From: an uncultured Marmoricola sp. | GTDB lineage: Bacteria > Actinomycetota > Actinomycetes > Propionibacteriales > Nocardioidaceae | Direction of reading: 5' to 3' | NCBI RefSeq assembly: GCF_943913695.1 | Contig: NZ_CALTZE010000146.1 | Location: 1 to 8,400 of the forward strand | DNA length: 8,400 nucleotides | Shown: positions 1-5,251 of the stretch, piece after piece | Position numbering within the stretch: position 1 is the stretch's first letter | Layout: the number at the start of each line of letters is the position of its first letter | Translations under genes and position numbers: made by a program | Notes under the pieces: model-generated | The model's database searches: none | Told to the model about the DNA's origin: nothing | What the model saw: the letters and a program-made list of their open reading frames with translations, nothing else

Positions 1-260
1 GCCACGGGGGGAGCCGGCACCGCTGGGGCCACCGGCGCCGGCGGTCGCGGCGCGGAGGTCGCTGACGTTGCTGGGGCCGCTAGTGCCGGGGGTGCCTGTC
101 GACGGAGCCGGTCGACCAGTCCGTCGGCAACGAGCATCGTGCGGTAGAGCTCCGCGGCCAGCGGACCCTGGAGCCGCAGTCCGCAGACCAGGCACCGGCC
201 GTCGACGTCGAGTCGGCCACGGCAGTCCGGACAGATCGTGGGGTCGGCGAGTCGGCTCAT
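1..260 (-). CDS. Zinc-ribbon protein, 5' part only (SCO7613-like membrane protein?)
   Basis: This is the N-terminal 86 codons of a gene that continues past the left edge of the window. Translation from the ATG at 258-260 stays open to position 1. Residues 10-13 are CPDC and residues 23-26 are CLVC, which gives a two-knuckle zinc ribbon. A short helical stretch follows (about residues 31-50, ending in LVADGLVDRLRR). Then comes an Ala/Pro-rich, low-complexity linker to the window edge. An N-terminal zinc ribbon, short helix and Ala/Pro linker resemble the large membrane proteins annotated 'SCO7613 C-terminal domain-containing' in Nocardioides. That is pattern recognition from memory, and the diagnostic C-terminal part is outside the window. 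No Shine-Dalgarno sequence is obvious. The gene follows the mscS-like gene by 66 nt on the same strand, so co-transcription is possible. I am confident it is a real gene and moderately confident of the family. Confidence 0.65.
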   Translation of the reverse strand, partial: MSRLADPTICPDCRGRLDVDGRCLVCGLRLQGPLAAELYRTMLVADGLVDRLRRQAPPALAAPATSATSAPRPPAPVAPAVPAPPV

Positions 261-326
261 GGTCCGATGATCGGTGCTCACCACCCCCGACGCCTCGGTC
301 GGCGCGCTCAACCGGCGTAGGTAGTG
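261..326. other. Short gap between two minus-strand genes, with a small palindrome
   Basis: This 66-nt spacer separates the stop of the mscS-like gene (TAG at 327-329, minus strand) from the start of the zinc-ribbon gene. It contains an 11-bp perfect palindrome, CCGATGATCGG (264-274), just upstream of the downstream start codon. I see no strong terminator and no convincing Shine-Dalgarno. A weak -10-like hexamer, GATCAT, lies 6 nt before the start codon (minus strand). The palindrome could be an operator, but nothing else supports that. Confidence 0.35.
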
Positions 327-1478
327 CTACTCAGTGCCGCGCTGGGGCGCCTGCGACTCCGTCGTCTGGTCGGTGGTCTGGGCGGCGCCACCGGAGGGCT
401 GCCACACCATCCGCTGCGGCAGCAGCATCTCGATGCCCTCGTGGTCGAAGCGGGCCTTGATGCGCTGGCGCATCTCGCGTGCGACCGCCCACTGCTCCAG
501 GGGCGCGGTCTTGAGCGTCACCCGCACCACGACGCCCTGCGGACCGAGGTCCTGCACGCCCCAGACCTCGGGCTCCTCGATCACGATGTCGCGGTAGTCG
601 TCGTCGTCCCACAGGTCGTGGGCGACCTCGGAGAGCACCCGCTTGACCTTCACGAGGTCCTCGCCGTAGCCGACGGTGACGTCGAGCACGGTGCGGGCCC
701 AGTTCTGGCTCTGGTTGCCCACGCGCAGGATCTCGCCGTTGCGGACATACCAGACCGTGCCGTCCACGTCGCGGACCCGCGTCACCCGCAGGCCGACCGC
801 CTCGACCGTGCCGACGGCCTCGCCGAGGTCGACGGCGTCCCCGACGCCGTACTGGTCCTCGATCATCATCATCACGCCGGAGAGGAAGTCCTTGACGAGG
901 TTCTGCGCGCCGAAGCCGATCGCCAGGCCGAGCACGCCGGCGCTGGCCAGGATCGGGGCGACGTCCATGCCGACCTCCGAGAGCGCCATCACGAAGGCGA
1001 CACCGAAGACCACCGTCGTGGTGATGCTCTTGAGCAGCGTGCCGAGGCTGCGCGCGCGCTGGGCCCGCCGGGTGCTCCCAGGGCCCTTGTGCGACACCGC
1101 GGCCCCCGCGCCACCCGCCTTGCCACCCGCCTTCCCGGGCGCCTTCCCGGGCGCCTTGCCGGGCAGCGGGGCGGTCTCGGCCCGTGCGATGACGCGGTCG
1201 ATGGCCTTGCTCGCCAGCCAGCGGATCACCACCGCGACCAGCAGGATGCCCAGGATCTTGGTCGGCACCCCGATCAGCCAGGTCGCCACGCCGGCCGCGG
1301 TGTCGTTGCCGGTCCAGGAGGAGACGAGGTCGCAGGTGATGCTCTCCTCGGGGTCGCACCGGGTGAGCGCCCCGATCGCCTGCGGCAGCGGTCCGGCGTC
1401 ACCCCCGAGCGGGCCGGTGACGGCCGTCACGAGGTGGGCGAGGAGGTCGGGAAACGGGCCCAGGAGGTGCTCAGGCAT
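327..1478 (-). CDS. MscS-family mechanosensitive ion channel
   Basis: This is a 383-aa inner-membrane channel of the small-conductance mechanosensitive (MscS) family, which opens under membrane tension to release solutes during hypo-osmotic shock. Hydrophobic segments lie at about residues 65-88 and 148-168. The pore helix and family signature follow: GVLGLAIGFGAQNLVKDFLSG at about 181-201, then the beta domain (DQYGVGDAVDL, later VGTVEAVGLRVTRVRDVDGTV). A C-terminal alpha/beta vestibule region and a short polar tail complete it. Between the first two membrane segments is a low-complexity Lys/Ala/Pro/Gly linker (about 105-127) encoded by a 12-bp tandem repeat. I chose the ATG at 1478. A GTG at 1511 would add 11 residues (MRRAHPRSLAG), but a TAGCCT hexamer lies 7 nt before the ATG, consistent with a leaderless start, and no Shine-Dalgarno favours either site. 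It is divergent from the small membrane-protein gene at 1540. Family confidence is high. Confidence 0.93.
   Translation of the reverse strand: MPEHLLGPFPDLLAHLVTAVTGPLGGDAGPLPQAIGALTRCDPEESITCDLVSSWTGNDTAAGVATWLIGVPTKILGILLVAVVIRWLASKAIDRVIARAETAPLPGKAPGKAPGKAGGKAGGAGAAVSHKGPGSTRRAQRARSLGTLLKSITTTVVFGVAFVMALSEVGMDVAPILASAGVLGLAIGFGAQNLVKDFLSGVMMMIEDQYGVGDAVDLGEAVGTVEAVGLRVTRVRDVDGTVWYVRNGEILRVGNQSQNWARTVLDVTVGYGEDLVKVKRVLSEVAHDLWDDDDYRDIVIEEPEVWGVQDLGPQGVVVRVTLKTAPLEQWAVAREMRQRIKARFDHEGIEMLLPQRMVWQPSGGAAQTTDQTTESQAPQRGTE
1111..1164. repeat. 12-bp tandem repeat inside the mscS-like gene (4.5 units)
   Basis: Four 12-bp units start at 1111, 1123, 1135 and 1147, and a half unit ends at 1164. The units are ccacccgccttg, ccacccgccttc, ccgggcgccttc and ccgggcgccttg. 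On the coding (minus) strand they encode a repeated Lys-Ala-(Pro/Gly)-Gly tetrapeptide in the loop between membrane segments. The unit length is a multiple of three, so copy-number change would lengthen or shorten the linker without a frameshift. Confidence 0.85.
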
Positions 1479-1485
1479 GCCCGCG

Positions 1486-1491
1486 AGGCTA
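1486..1491 (-). promoter_or_regulatory. Candidate -10 box for the mscS-like gene (leaderless start)
   Basis: On the minus strand this reads TAGCCT, matching the actinobacterial TANNNT -10 pattern. It lies 7 nt before the ATG at 1478, so transcription would begin at or next to the start codon. A TTGGGT sequence about 18 nt further upstream is a partial -35 match. No Shine-Dalgarno lies between. Inferred from spacing only. Confidence 0.4.
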
Positions 1492-1527
1492 CGAGGATGC
1501 GCGCGACGCACCCAAGTCGTTCCCGGT

Positions 1528-1533
1528 TATCCT
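1528..1533 (+). promoter_or_regulatory. Candidate -10 box for the small membrane-protein gene
   Basis: TATCCT matches TANNNT and ends 6 nt before the GTG at 1540, the spacing expected of a leaderless transcript. No Shine-Dalgarno precedes the GTG. No clear -35 box is visible about 17 nt upstream. Inferred from spacing only. Confidence 0.4.
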
Positions 1534-1539
1534 TCCTGT

Positions 1540-1926
1540 GTGTTGACTCACGACTCGACCCGTGCCCGACGTCGCGGCCTCCGAGCAGGCGTCGCCGCCC
1601 TCGGCGCGGCCGTCGTCGTGACCGCCTCCGCGCTCCCCGCGGCCGCCGACACGCCCACGGCGTGGGACGACCCGCCCGAGGTCTCGGTGCTGGGCTTCCT
1701 GCTCGTGCTGGTGATCCTGCCCGTCGGCCTGGCCCTGGTGATCGCGCTGCTCTCGGTGCTGCCGTCGCTGGCCGGCGACAAGGGCTACGAGCAGGGTGCG
1801 TCCTGGCGTGGCGACCCCGAGTGGTTCGGCTCGCCCACCAAGGGCGTGGCTGCCGCCGACGACGTCACCGCCGAGCAGCTCGAGGCCGGCGGCAAGCGGT
1901 CCGGGGGCACCAGTGGCAGCTGGTGA
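1540..1926 (+). CDS. Small predicted exported/membrane protein of unknown function
   Basis: This is a 128-aa protein I cannot assign to a named family. The N terminus has basic residues (RARRRGLRAG, 8-17), a hydrophobic core (18-32) and ALPAAAD at 31-37, which looks like a signal peptide cleaved near residue 36. A second, strongly hydrophobic segment at about 49-77 would span the membrane once. The C-terminal tail is hydrophilic, with a Trp/Gly-rich stretch (KGYEQGASWRGDPEWFGSPTK, about 81-101) and a Gly/Ser end. I chose GTG at 1540 because the signal peptide begins right after it and a -10-like TATCCT lies 6 nt upstream. TTG at 1543 is an alternative. The gene overlaps the next one by 14 nt, so the two are probably co-translated, and its function may be tied to the DUF5130 protein. 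Confidence 0.75.
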   Translation: MLTHDSTRARRRGLRAGVAALGAAVVVTASALPAAADTPTAWDDPPEVSVLGFLLVLVILPVGLALVIALLSVLPSLAGDKGYEQGASWRGDPEWFGSPTKGVAAADDVTAEQLEAGGKRSGGTSGSW

Positions 1927-2296
1927 GTTCAGCTCTCGCCAGCAGGCCGAGATCGACCGGGCGATGCGCCAGGCCGAGACCACCTGCCGCTACGAGTTCT
2001 CCGTCTACGTCGGGCCCGCGCAGGGCCCCGCGCGTCCCTGGGCGCAGCGGCTGCACGCCGCCCTGACCCGCCCCGCCCGCAGCGTGCTGCTCATGGTCGA
2101 CCCCGCCGCCCGGGTGCTCGAGGTCGTCACGGGGAGCGACGTCCGGCAGGTGCTCGACGACGAGTCGGTGCGCCTCGCGGTCGACGGCATGCAGTCGGCC
2201 TTCTCCAGCGGCGACCTCGTCGGCGGCCTCACCCACGGCATCGACCAGCTCGCCCAGCTGGCCGCCCGCCCGCGCTCGGTCGCCCCCACCACCTGA
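1913..2296 (+). CDS. DUF5130 family protein (TPM-like fold)
   Basis: This is a 127-aa, apparently soluble protein matching the actinobacterial DUF5130 family as I know it. Conserved-looking blocks in order are an N-terminal helix FSSRQQAEIDRAMRQAE (about 6-22), CRYEFSVYVG (25-34), a strand pair with VLLMVDPAARVLEVVTG, and a C-terminal helical part containing LAVDGMQSAFSSGDLVGGLTHGIDQL. That layout resembles TPM-domain proteins, but that link is inference and the family's biochemical role is unknown to me. I chose the GTG at 1913 because GGGGG at 1903-1907 sits 5 nt upstream, and homologues I recall begin close to here. The start lies inside the 3' end of the preceding small membrane-protein gene (14-nt overlap, different frame), which implies translational coupling. 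The last codons and stop are duplicated downstream at 2497-2512. Confidence 0.82.
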   Translation: MAAGEFSSRQQAEIDRAMRQAETTCRYEFSVYVGPAQGPARPWAQRLHAALTRPARSVLLMVDPAARVLEVVTGSDVRQVLDDESVRLAVDGMQSAFSSGDLVGGLTHGIDQLAQLAARPRSVAPTT

Positions 2297-2314
2297 GCCT
2301 GGCCCACGCGCTGG

Positions 2315-2350
2315 GGTCTCGAGACAGGCGCTGCGCGCCTTCCTCGACCA
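2315..2350 (-). repeat. 36-bp hairpin element, copy A
   Basis: On the plus strand it reads GGTCTCGAGAC, then a 15-nt core AGGCGCTGCGCGCCT, then TCCTCGACCA. The core is a perfect 6-bp stem with a 3-nt loop. The outer arms can add GGT/ACC and CGAG/CTCG pairs. It is identical to copy D over 36 positions. Confidence 0.92.
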
Positions 2351-2394
2351 ACGGTGGCGCTGCTGCGCGCCGTCCTTGACCATCGGTGGCGCTG
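2331..2394. repeat. 32-bp tandem half-units, first set (2 copies)
   Basis: Two 32-bp units start at 2331 and 2363. Each begins with ctgcgcgcc and ends with ggtggcgctg, and contains the right half of the hairpin element plus a linker. The second unit has drifted (gtccttgacca for ttcctcgacca). The array is cut off at 2395, just before the inverted copy. Confidence 0.85.
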
Positions 2395-2398
2395 CGGT

Positions 2399-2434
2399 TG
2401 GTCGAGGAGGTCGTCCTGCGACCGTCTCGAGACC
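2399..2434 (+). repeat. 36-bp hairpin element, copy B (inverted, diverged core)
   Basis: This copy is in the opposite orientation to A, C and D. Its outer arms are the same: TGGTCGAGGA at the left end and GTCTCGAGACC at the right, identical to the complements of copy A's arms. The 15-nt core differs in sequence but still pairs: GGTCG and CGACC flank a 5-nt loop. Two core pairs show matched changes relative to the other copies. Confidence 0.9.
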
Positions 2435-2448
2435 GGCGCGTTGTGTTC

Positions 2449-2484
2449 GGTCTCGAGACAGGCGCTGCGCGCCTTCCTCGACCC
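2449..2484 (-). repeat. 36-bp hairpin element, copy C
   Basis: This matches copy A at 35 of 36 positions; only the final base differs. It faces copy B across a 14-nt spacer (2435-2448), so B and C together form a large inverted pair with perfect 11-bp inner arms. Confidence 0.92.
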
Positions 2485-2496
2485 ACGGCACACGGC

Positions 2497-2611
2497 CGCC
2501 TCCACCACCTGAGCCTGACCCACGCACTGGGGTCTCGAGACAGGCGCTGCGCGCCTTCCTCGACCAACGGTGACGCTGCTGCGCGCCTTCCTCGACCATC
2601 GGTGGCGCTGC
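2497..2611 (+). repeat. 115-bp direct duplication, right copy
   Basis: This is the second copy of 2281-2395. It carries a non-functional remnant of the DUF5130 3' end, including a TGA at 2510-2512, followed by hairpin copy D and a tandem half-unit. It matches the left copy at 109 of 115 positions by my count. Confidence 0.9.
2531..2566 (-). repeat. 36-bp hairpin element, copy D
   Basis: This is identical to copy A (36 of 36) and lies within the right copy of the 115-bp duplication, so it probably arose from copy A, or the reverse, by that duplication. Confidence 0.92.
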
Positions 2612-2630
2612 TGCGCGCCTTTCCGACCGA
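2547..2630. repeat. 32-bp tandem half-units, second set (2 good copies and 1 degenerate)
   Basis: Units start at 2547, 2579 and 2611, exactly 32 bp apart. The first two match the consensus closely. The third decays after ctgcgcgcct (ttccgaccga follows) and fades towards the pepN stop. Confidence 0.82.
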
Positions 2631-2652
2631 CGGCGAATGCCTGCCCGGCTCC

Positions 2653-5196
2653 TCAGGTCGCGTCGAAGGCCTGGGCGGCGAGGTAGCGCTCGACGTCAGC
2701 CGCGCCCTCGTGCACGTAGCGCTGCGCGGCCGGGTTGGCCGAGGTCTCCGAGAGCCACGTGGTGACCCGCTCCAGCAGGGCGGGGGAGGCCAGGGGGCGG
2801 GGGAAGAGCCCCTCCAGCGCCGTCGAGGCACGCTGGGTGCCCTTGTCCTCCCACAGCGTCTCGGCGGCGGCGAGGTAGCGCTCGACGTAGGGCTCCAGCA
2901 CCTCCTGCTGTCCGGGCTGCATGAAGGCCATCACGGCGCTGCGCTGGGTCTCGTTGGGCACGTCGTCGCGCACGACCGCGACCTCCCAGGCCTCCGCCTT
3001 GGCCTCGGCGGTGGGCCGGGCGGCGTACGCCGCGGCAGCGCGCTGCCGGCCGGCGATGGTCTGGTCGGTCTCGACCTCCTGCTCGATGCGCTCGGCGTCG
3101 GCACGGCCCTCCCGCGCGAGCGCGGTGACGAGGGTCCAGCGGATGTCGCTGTCGATGGTGAGACCGGGCAGGTCGCCGGATCCGTCGAGCAGCGACTCGA
3201 GCAGGTCGAGCACCTCGGGGGAGTGGGCGGTGCCGGCGAGGGCGCGCAGGAAGGTCAGCTGCTGGTCGCTGCCGGCCTCGGCCTGCGTGAGCAGGTCGCG
3301 CAGGCCCTGCTCCCAGTGGCCGCGCAGCTGCGCGCGGTGAGTGGGGTCGGCGAGGTGCGTGACCGCCTGGGCGGCGTAGGCCGGGATCCGGCTGGAGCCG
3401 GTCGGGTCGGTCTCGGCCGCGATGTTGCCGAGCACGAGCTCGACGAAGTCGCGGGCGCGCATCTCGGCGTCGCGCGTCATGTCCCACGCGGCGGTCCAGC
3501 ACAGCGCGCGAGCCAGGGAGTCCTCGAGCCGGGAGAGGCCGGCGACGACGGTGGCCAGCGAGCGCTCGTCGAGGCGGATCTTGGCGTAGGTGAGGTCGCC
3601 GTCGTTGAGCAGCAGCAGGTCGGGCTGGGTCTCGCCCACCAGCTCGGGCACGACGGTGGCCTCGTCGTGCACGTCGACCTCGACCGAGCGTCGGCGCACC
3701 AGCCGGTCGTCGACCAGGTCGTAGAGACCGATGCCGAGGCGGTGGCGGCGCAGGGTGGGGTGCTCCTCGGTGGCGCTCTGGGCGACCGAGAACGACGCGT
3801 AGGCGCCCTGGTCGTTGAGCTCGAAGACCGGGGCGAGGGTGTTGACGCCGCTGGTCTGCAGCCACTCCTTGGCCCAGGAGTCCAGCTCGCGTCCCGACGG
3901 GCCCTCGAGGGCGCGCAGCAGGTCGCCGAACTCGGTGTTGCCGAAGGCGTGCTCGCGGAAGTAGTCGCGCAGCCCGACGAGGAAGTTGTCGAGGCCCACC
4001 CAGGCGACGAGCTGCTTGAGCACCGAGGCGCCCTTGGCGTAGGTGATGCCGTCGAAGTTGACCTCCACGGCGCGCAGGTCGTGGTTGTCGGCGGCGATCG
4101 GGTGGGTGCTGGGGAGCTGGTCCTGACGCAGCGCCCAGTTCTTGCGCACGTTGGCGAAGCCGGTCCAGGCCTCGTCGAACTCCGTGGCCTCGACGGCGGC
4201 CTGGTGGCAGGCCCACTCCGCGAACGACTCGTTGAGCCACAGGTCGTCCCACCAGGTCATCGTGACCAGGTCGCCGAACCACATGTGCGCCATCTCGTGC
4301 AGGATCACGGTCGCGCGGAACTCGTAGAACGAGGCGTCCTGGCGACCGCGCGGGAGGTACTCGTCGCGCAGCGTCACGGCGCCGGCGTTCTCCATCGCGC
4401 CCATGTTGTACTCCGGCACGTAGAGCTGGTCGTACTTGCCGAAGGGGTAGGCCATGTCGAAGGCGTCCTCGAAGTAGGCGAAGCCCTGACGGGTGACCTC
4501 GACGAGCTTGTCGACGTCGAGGTGCGGCACGAGCGACTGTCGGCAGTAGTGACCGAGCGGGATGGTGCCGAAGCGGCCCTCGTAGACGTCGTGCGTGGCG
4601 TGGTAGTCACCGGCGATGACCGCGGTGATGTAGGTCGACATCGGCAGCGTCTCGGCGAAGCGCCACCGCGCGGTGCCGTCGCCGGCGGCCTCCGGCTCGG
4701 GGGTGGGGGAGTTGGACACGACCGTCCACGACTCCGGTGCGGTGACGTGGAAGGTGAAGCGGCTCTTGAGGTCGGGCTGCTCGAAGGTGGTGAAGACGCG
4801 GCGGGCGTCGGGCACTTCGAACTGGGAGTAGGTGTAGACGCGGTCGTCGACGGGGTCGACGAAGCGGTGCAGGCCCTCGCCGGTGCGCGAGTAGGGCAGG
4901 CTCGCGGTGACGACGAGCTCGTTGTCGGCCTCCAGGCCGCTCAGCTCGATGCGGCTGTCGACGTACGCCGTCGCGGCGTCGAGGACGCGGCCGTTGAGGC
5001 GGATCTCGGGCGCCTCGGCGCCGACGAGGTCGGCGAACGTGCTCGCGCCGGGCTCGGAGCAGCGGAAGCGCAGCGTCGTGGTGGAGCCGAAGTGGGTCTC
5101 GCCGGTGGTGAGGTCGAGCTCCACGGTGTAGGAGTCGACGTCCAGCAGACGGGCGCGGGTGCGCGCCTCGTCGCGGGTCAGGTTGGTTCCAGGCAT
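2653..5196 (-). CDS. pepN: Aminopeptidase N (M1 family zinc metallopeptidase)
   Basis: This is an 847-aa cytosolic aminopeptidase that removes N-terminal residues from peptides, within the usual length for actinobacterial PepN. The N-terminal beta domain is followed by the catalytic domain with GAMEN at 266-270 (substrate N-terminus recognition). The zinc site is HEMAH at 300-304, with the third ligand Glu323 in NESFAE, giving the full HEXXH-X18-E pattern. Tyr386 in the FDGITYAKG context is the expected transition-state tyrosine. The C-terminal half is the helical ERAP1-like domain. All catalytic residues are present. I chose ATG at 5196 (MPGTNLTRDEA) because the domain begins directly after it; an ATG four codons upstream (MICR) is possible. 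No Shine-Dalgarno is evident. The gene is divergent from the Rv2466c-type gene across 55 bp, as in M. tuberculosis (Rv2467/Rv2466c), and convergent with the DUF5130 gene. Confidence 0.97.
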   Translation of the reverse strand: MPGTNLTRDEARTRARLLDVDSYTVELDLTTGETHFGSTTTLRFRCSEPGASTFADLVGAEAPEIRLNGRVLDAATAYVDSRIELSGLEADNELVVTASLPYSRTGEGLHRFVDPVDDRVYTYSQFEVPDARRVFTTFEQPDLKSRFTFHVTAPESWTVVSNSPTPEPEAAGDGTARWRFAETLPMSTYITAVIAGDYHATHDVYEGRFGTIPLGHYCRQSLVPHLDVDKLVEVTRQGFAYFEDAFDMAYPFGKYDQLYVPEYNMGAMENAGAVTLRDEYLPRGRQDASFYEFRATVILHEMAHMWFGDLVTMTWWDDLWLNESFAEWACHQAAVEATEFDEAWTGFANVRKNWALRQDQLPSTHPIAADNHDLRAVEVNFDGITYAKGASVLKQLVAWVGLDNFLVGLRDYFREHAFGNTEFGDLLRALEGPSGRELDSWAKEWLQTSGVNTLAPVFELNDQGAYASFSVAQSATEEHPTLRRHRLGIGLYDLVDDRLVRRRSVEVDVHDEATVVPELVGETQPDLLLLNDGDLTYAKIRLDERSLATVVAGLSRLEDSLARALCWTAAWDMTRDAEMRARDFVELVLGNIAAETDPTGSSRIPAYAAQAVTHLADPTHRAQLRGHWEQGLRDLLTQAEAGSDQQLTFLRALAGTAHSPEVLDLLESLLDGSGDLPGLTIDSDIRWTLVTALAREGRADAERIEQEVETDQTIAGRQRAAAAYAARPTAEAKAEAWEVAVVRDDVPNETQRSAVMAFMQPGQQEVLEPYVERYLAAAETLWEDKGTQRASTALEGLFPRPLASPALLERVTTWLSETSANPAAQRYVHEGAADVERYLAAQAFDAT

Positions 5197-5251
5197 GCGG
5201 CAGATCATGGCACGCGGGAATGCACGCCCCGATCGGGTACTTGTGGCGACT
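5197..5251. promoter_or_regulatory. Divergent promoter region, pepN / Rv2466c-type gene
   Basis: This 55-bp gap must hold both promoters. Plus strand: GGGAAT at 5216-5221 and CTT at 5240-5242, spaced 18 nt apart, resembling a SigH/SigR promoter. Between them lies a perfect 10-bp palindrome, CCCGATCGGG (5228-5237). Minus strand: only a weak -10-like CATGAT, 7 nt before the pepN ATG. No Shine-Dalgarno precedes either start. Confidence 0.6.
5216..5242 (+). promoter_or_regulatory. Candidate SigH/SigR-type (thiol-stress) promoter
   Basis: The known consensus for SigR (Streptomyces) and SigH (Mycobacterium) is GGAAT, about 18 nt, then GTT. Here GGGAAT is followed by 18 nt and CTT, so only one -10 base differs. 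Transcription would start at about 5249-5252, at or almost at the ATG of the downstream gene. Rv2466c is a known SigH target, which makes the match more believable. The sequence match is seen; the regulation is inferred. Confidence 0.55.

Larger units (their letters stand above)
2281..2395 (+). repeat. 115-bp direct duplication, left copy
   Basis: This segment is repeated at 2497-2611, offset by 216 bp, with 6 mismatches over 115 positions by my alignment. It starts inside the last codons of the DUF5130 gene, includes its TGA stop, one complete 36-bp hairpin element and one 32-bp half-unit, and ends where the inverted element begins. The homology stops sharply on both sides. Confidence 0.9.
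2297..2652. other. Repeat-filled region between convergent genes
   Basis: The 356 bp between the DUF5130 stop and the pepN stop carry no gene I can support. They hold four 36-bp palindromic elements (three in one orientation, one inverted), 32-bp tandem half-units and both copies of the 115-bp duplication. Open frames crossing the region are Arg/Ala/Ser-rich translations of the repeats. The position between converging genes fits a role as a two-way transcription stop. Confidence 0.85.

Noticed and set aside
1479..1511. GTG start 11 codons upstream for the mscS-like gene
   Set aside because: It would add an Arg-rich leader over the probable -10 box and close in on the divergent gene. A GGGA about 9 nt upstream of the GTG is a weak argument for it, so I keep it only as an alternative.
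324..2066. Plus-strand open frame of 580 codons
   Set aside because: It crosses antisense of the mscS-like gene, the divergent promoter region and part of two real genes in another frame; composition is His/Arg/Asp-rich noise.
2315..2566. CRISPR array
   Set aside because: The repeat length of 36 bp is typical, but one copy is inverted, the gaps are irregular (48, 14 and 46 bp between elements), the gaps themselves contain repeats, and no cas gene is present.
2297..2652. Insertion sequence or transposon remnant
   Set aside because: No transposase fragment, no flanking target duplication around the region and no single pair of terminal inverted repeats; the structure is that of small interspersed palindromes.
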